Both the position numbers and the translations under genes were made by a program. This document shows positions 6,332 through 9,347 of a stretch of 9,347 nt of DNA, in pieces. The stretch covers positions 1-9,347 of the forward strand of contig JAJFFI010000262.1 of NCBI GenBank assembly GCA_021776755.1, given 5' to 3'. The stretch is from Alphaproteobacteria bacterium. Its GTDB lineage: Bacteria > Pseudomonadota > Alphaproteobacteria > JAJFFI01. A model generated the notes under the pieces. It ran no database searches. It saw nothing but the letters and a program-made list of their open reading frames with translations, and was not told the origin of the DNA. Position 1 is the first letter of the stretch. The number at the start of each line of letters is the position of its first letter.

Positions 6332-7132
6332 ATGGCGAACGCAGTGGAGCAGCAACACGACATGCCGGATGCGAGCGATACAGGGGTGGGCGAAATGGAG
6401 GTCGGCCCCGCGATCCGCCCGATTGATTTCACGGCGTGGAGCCGGGAAGACCTCGAACGCATGTGGGAGGCCGGGCTCGACGTCATCGAATGCCACCGGG
6501 CGCTGGCGAAAACCGGCGACAACATCGTGGGCGAACTGCTCAAGCTCTACGATGACTTTGTCGAGTGGGACCACTACCCGGAGGGCGATATCTGGGATCA
6601 TCATTCCCACGCGCAGTTTTACTATCACGCCCACCCGCCGGAAGAGCGCCCCGGCGAACATGGTCACTTCCACACTTTTCTCCGCCCCAAGGGCATGCCC
6701 GAGGGAATGACCTGGGCGCCCCTGGATGATGCGGAAAAGCCGGAAGGCGACAACGACGCGCTCTGTCACCTGATCGCAATCTCGATGGACGACCGCGGTT
6801 TCCCGCGCGCGTTCTTCACGGTGAACCGCTGGGTCACGGGCGACTGGTGGTATGCCGGCGAGGATGTCGTCCAGCTTATTGAGCGGTTCGAGGTCGATAC
6901 AGTGCATCCGTCCTGGCCGGTGAACCGCTGGATCACGGGCATGTTCCGGCTGTTCCGCCCGCAGCTCGAGGAGCTTATCCGCGAGCGCGACCGCACGATC
7001 GCGGCGTGGCGGAAGGCGCATCCCGGGGTCAATGTCTTTGACGATCACGCGCTTGAGGTGACGTCGGAATTCCCGATCAGCATTGATGAACAGATGGCGT
7101 CGATCCAGGCAGCGCTTGAGGCGAAGGGTTAG
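6332..7132 (+). CDS. His-rich protein of unknown function, possibly DUF6969 family
   Basis: The protein has 266 residues and no signal peptide or membrane segment, so it is probably cytoplasmic. The ATG is one base after the NirV-like stop codon, with GGGGCG about 9 bases upstream, so the two genes form an operon with likely translational coupling. Residues 81-114 contain nine His (81, 90, 91, 93, 99, 101, 110, 112, 114) in a segment with Asp, Glu and aromatic residues (WDHHSHAQFYYHAH, then GEHGHFHTF). This looks like a metal-binding or catalytic centre, somewhat cupin-like, although I cannot assign the fold. A motif NRW(V/I)TG occurs twice (165-170 and 198-203). The C-terminal third is helical and charged. 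It recalls proteins named DUF6969, but I am not certain of that number. No activity is known to me. Confidence 0.8.
   Translation: MANAVEQQHDMPDASDTGVGEMEVGPAIRPIDFTAWSREDLERMWEAGLDVIECHRALAKTGDNIVGELLKLYDDFVEWDHYPEGDIWDHHSHAQFYYHAHPPEERPGEHGHFHTFLRPKGMPEGMTWAPLDDAEKPEGDNDALCHLIAISMDDRGFPRAFFTVNRWVTGDWWYAGEDVVQLIERFEVDTVHPSWPVNRWITGMFRLFRPQLEELIRERDRTIAAWRKAHPGVNVFDDHALEVTSEFPISIDEQMASIQAALEAKG
6821..6940 (+). repeat. Internal 21-base repeat pair encoding VNRW(V/I)TG
   Basis: Bases 6821-6841 and 6920-6940 match at 20 of 21 positions, differing only by G versus A at the Val/Ile codon. They are 99 bases (33 codons) apart and in the same frame, so the protein carries VNRWVTG and VNRWITG. This may be an internal duplication or a conserved twice-used motif. 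Confidence 0.85.
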
Positions 7133-7557
7133 CCGGACCAGGGTTCGGTGGGCAACTCGCGCTTGAGCCAGCCCGGCGCGTTGCCATTGCCGAGCATGCC
7201 TTCGGAAATATCGACGATATTGGCGAAGCCCTTGCTCTCGAGAAACCGCCGGGCGCGATTCGAGCGGACACCGGAGGCGCAGATCACGGCGATCCGCCGG
7301 CCCTTGTCACCGTCAACGGCCGCGAGCAGCTTGCGGTAAAAGCCTTCGAGGCCTTGCGCGTCGTGGATCGTCACCGGCTTTGCATTTTTTGGAATGCCGG
7401 TCGCCTGCCACTCCTGTTTCGAGCGTACATCGACGATCAGCAGCTCGCCCGCCTGTGCCTTTGCCCAGGCCGCGTCGGCGTCCAGGGTCGTGTCCGCAAC
7501 ACCGGCGGCGGGTGCGACGACTGCAAAAATGATTGCGAAGACAAAATAGCGAAGCAT
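7129..7557 (-). CDS. Exported single-domain rhodanese-like sulfurtransferase
   Basis: The protein has 142 residues. Residues 1-21 are a hydrophobic signal peptide with likely cleavage after Gly-Val-Ala21, so the domain should act in the periplasm. Rhodanese features are LLIVDVRSKQEW (39-50, with the conserved Asp43) and the active loop C93-A-S-G-V-R-S99 matching the CxxGxRS form, followed by LESKGFANIVDISEGM (106-121). The Cys is present, so sulfur transfer or a redox role is possible. The start has a good AAAGGAA site on the - strand. Its TAA (7131-7129) overlaps the TAG of the His-rich gene (7130-7132). It lies 57 bp downstream of the amidase gene in the same direction with no hairpin seen between, so it may be read through from there or have its own promoter. 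The natural sulfur donor and acceptor are unknown. Confidence 0.92.
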   Translation of the reverse strand: MLRYFVFAIIFAVVAPAAGVADTTLDADAAWAKAQAGELLIVDVRSKQEWQATGIPKNAKPVTIHDAQGLEGFYRKLLAAVDGDKGRRIAVICASGVRSNRARRFLESKGFANIVDISEGMLGNGNAPGWLKRELPTEPWSG

Positions 7558-7614
7558 GGATTTCCTTTCCCGAGCGCTGTGGAGAGGATAGGTCGCGGTC
7601 TCCCGCGCGGCAAA

Positions 7615-8952
7615 TCAACTGGCAGTGAGTTGCCCGGTCTCAAGCCAGCGCGCGGTGCGGAGCAGCGCTCCATCGCGGCCCTTCCGGCCGACCAGTTGAA
7701 TGCCCAGCGGCAGGCCGTTTTGAGTCTTGCGTAGCGGCAGGGAAACTGCCGGCGTGCCGCAGAAGGTCCAGAGTGCACAGAAGACCGGGTCGCCGGTAGC
7801 CTCGAGTCCCAGCGGCGCGGGACCGGTCGTGGCGGGTGTCAGGATTGCGTCGAAGTTGGCGAAAATCTCGTCCAGGGCGGCGTTGTATTCCGAGGCTTGT
7901 GCGCGAGCGTCAGCGTAGGCATCGCTGCTGATTTTCCGGCCGACGGCGATGATCTCGCGGAGTTTCGGGCTCAGACTGTCTGTGTGCTCCGCTTCCAGTG
8001 CCCCAAGATTGCGGGCGACATCGGCAAGCATCACGGTTCGGTGGTGGTCGATACAATCGTCGAAGATCGGTGGCAGGTCGACAGTGCTGCATTGGCCGCC
8101 GAGCGCAGCGGCGCAACTTGCTAGAGTCTCTTGCGTGCCCGGCTCTGCCTGATCCCACATCGGCGTCCGCACGAACGCAAAGCGCGGCGGGGCCGGCGGC
8201 TCGGCAAGCGTGTCGGGCAGGACGGGATTGCCGGATACCGCGTTTGTGTCCGGGTCGCGCGTGTCGGGCCCGCTCATCGCGTCGGCAACGAGCGCGCAAT
8301 CGGCCACCGTGCTGGCAAAGACGCCGATGGTGTCCAGCGTATGAGAAAGGATGAGACCGCCGTGGCGCGGAATGCGGCCGTGGCTCGGCTTGTAGCCGGT
8401 GACGCCGCAGAAGGCGGCGGGGCGGATCATCGAGCCCGCCGTCTGGCTGCCGATGGCGGCAGACACCATACCGGCGGCGACCGCCGCGGCCGAGCCGCTG
8501 GAGGATCCGCCGGGGGTATGCGCCGGGTTGTGCGGGTTGCGTGTCTTGCCGGGTGTATAGAGGGCAAATTCGGTGGACACCGTTTTCCCCATGATGACCG
8601 CGCCCGCAGCGCGCAGTCGCTCGACCGCCGCTCCGTCTTCGGCCGGGCGATGGCCGTCAAACACCGAAGAGCCATAGCCGGTCGGCATGTCGGCGGTGTC
8701 GAAGATGTCCTTGACGCCGACCGGCACGCCGTTGAGCGGGCCAGGGCTGGTGCCGCTCGCCCGGCGGCGGCGGTCGGCTGCCTTGGCTTGAGTGCGGGCG
8801 AGGTCCGGGTCGAGCCAAGTCCAGGCCTGCACGCTGTCCTCGCGATCCGCGATGGCGGCGAGGCAGGTCTCGACCAGGTCGACCGACGAGAGGTCGCCCG
8901 CCTGCAGCTTTCGGCTGGCCTCGAGGGCGGACAACGGTTCAGGCCGGCGCAT
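7615..8952 (-). CDS. Amidase-signature family hydrolase
   Basis: The protein has 445 residues with no export signal, so it is a cytoplasmic enzyme that hydrolyses a C-N amide bond. The Ser-cisSer-Lys triad is visible: Lys81 in GVPVGVKDIFDT, Ser150 in TPGGSSSGSAAA, and nucleophile Ser174 in SQTAGSMIRPA, with the 24-residue Ser-Ser spacing seen in malonamidase E2 and FAAH. Length fits the family. It does not look like GatA specifically: no gatB or gatC is nearby, and the C-terminal half is shorter and different. The ATG is three bases after the permease TGA with only a weak ribosome site, so translation is probably coupled to the transporter gene. The context suggests it acts on the imported compound; the substrate is not deducible. 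Confidence 0.93.
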   Translation of the reverse strand: MRRPEPLSALEASRKLQAGDLSSVDLVETCLAAIADREDSVQAWTWLDPDLARTQAKAADRRRRASGTSPGPLNGVPVGVKDIFDTADMPTGYGSSVFDGHRPAEDGAAVERLRAAGAVIMGKTVSTEFALYTPGKTRNPHNPAHTPGGSSSGSAAAVAAGMVSAAIGSQTAGSMIRPAAFCGVTGYKPSHGRIPRHGGLILSHTLDTIGVFASTVADCALVADAMSGPDTRDPDTNAVSGNPVLPDTLAEPPAPPRFAFVRTPMWDQAEPGTQETLASCAAALGGQCSTVDLPPIFDDCIDHHRTVMLADVARNLGALEAEHTDSLSPKLREIIAVGRKISSDAYADARAQASEYNAALDEIFANFDAILTPATTGPAPLGLEATGDPVFCALWTFCGTPAVSLPLRKTQNGLPLGIQLVGRKGRDGALLRTARWLETGQLTAS

Positions 8953-8955
8953 CGA

Positions 8956-9347
8956 TCATTGATAGACTTGCTGTGGCAGCCACAGGATGAGCTTCGGAAA
9001 GATAATGCAGAGCGCGAGGCCCACGGCCTGCAGGATCAGGAACGGGACGGCCGAGCGGAAGATGACGCCCATGCCGATCTCCGGGGGCGCCACGCTTTTC
9101 AGATAGAACAACGCGTAGCCAAAGGGTGGCGACAGGAACGACATCTGCATGTTCACCATGTAGACGACGCCGAACCATAATTGGAGCGCCTCCTTTGCCT
9201 TGTCCGGATCGGAGATCCCCGCGGTTGGCCCGGCAAAGCCCAGCTGACCGTCGAAATCGAGGCCGAGCATCACCGGGTCGAAAATCGGCACGGCGAGCAG
9301 CAGGATGCCGACCCAGTCGAGGAACATGCCGAGGATGACCAGGATGA
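8956..9347 (-). CDS. TRAP transporter large permease, DctM type (C-terminal part)
   Basis: The reading frame is open to the window edge, so this is the last roughly 130 residues of a 12TM permease. It reads ILGMFLDWVGILLL, then VPIFDPVM, then LQLWFGVVYMVNMQMSFLSPPFGYALFYLK, then two more hydrophobic segments, ending ILWLPQQVYQ. The GMFLD and SPPFG motifs and the W-F-G-V-V helix are characteristic of the DctM large subunit. The Met codon at 9327 is internal, not a start. A loop between the first two helices (GLDFDGQLGFAGPTAGISDPDK) is longer than in plain DctM. The small permease and binding protein should lie beyond the right edge. This is a separate transporter from the TAXI system at the left of the window, as it is unfused. 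Confidence 0.93.
   Translation of the reverse strand, partial: ILVILGMFLDWVGILLLAVPIFDPVMLGLDFDGQLGFAGPTAGISDPDKAKEALQLWFGVVYMVNMQMSFLSPPFGYALFYLKSVAPPEIGMGVIFRSAVPFLILQAVGLALCIIFPKLILWLPQQVYQ

Noticed and set aside
5404..6543. - strand open frame of 379 codons opposite the NirV-like gene
   Set aside because: No recognisable motif, no ribosome site, and it crosses the boundary of two well-supported + strand genes.
8131..9180. + strand open frame of 349 codons opposite the amidase and permease
   Set aside because: It spans two genes supported by catalytic and membrane motifs, has no recognisable domain, and shows Arg/Ala/Gly-rich shadow composition.

Overview
The window is GC-rich, densely packed bacterial DNA. 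It carries two TRAP-type carboxylate transporter loci and a NirV-like protein, and its genes use C/G-ending codons. This combination suggests an alphaproteobacterium, perhaps a free-living Rhodospirillales- or Rhodobacterales-like organism. That placement is an inference from gene content and style; there is no marker gene in the window. No RNA gene, insertion sequence, CRISPR array or phage gene was seen, and no stretch over 300 bases lacks a gene.

Left part (1-4029, + strand): a TAXI-type TRAP transporter operon. It holds the end of the periplasmic solute-binding protein, a stem-loop terminator or attenuator, a very large fused 4TM/12TM permease with a C-terminal extension of the DUF3394 type, and a UspF/UspG-like universal stress protein. 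A two-way terminator (about 4054-4087) separates it from the next block.

Middle part (4111-7557): the most unusual section. On the - strand is a secreted protein in which two arrays of Lys-Cys-Gly-Ala-Cys-Gly units (11 CGACG units, 27 Cys in 130 residues) are joined to a C-terminal cytochrome P460 domain with a CxxCH haem site. Divergent from it, across a 162-bp gap holding five TCAC/GTGA half-sites, are a secreted NirV-like SUMF1-fold protein and, one base later, a His-rich protein that may belong to DUF6969. A small exported rhodanese on the - strand meets the His-rich gene tail to tail, with overlapping stop codons. The shared features (Cys arrays, c-type haem, His cluster, exported SUMF1-fold protein, exported rhodanese) suggest periplasmic metal, nitrogen-oxide or sulfur chemistry. 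No nirK, no MNIO/DUF692 enzyme and no sulfatase is present in the window.

Right part (7615-9347, - strand): the C-terminal end of a DctM-type TRAP large permease, followed three bases later by an amidase-signature hydrolase. This looks like an uptake-plus-hydrolysis operon for an amide-bearing substrate. The rhodanese lies 57 bp downstream of the amidase in the same direction and could be read through from it.
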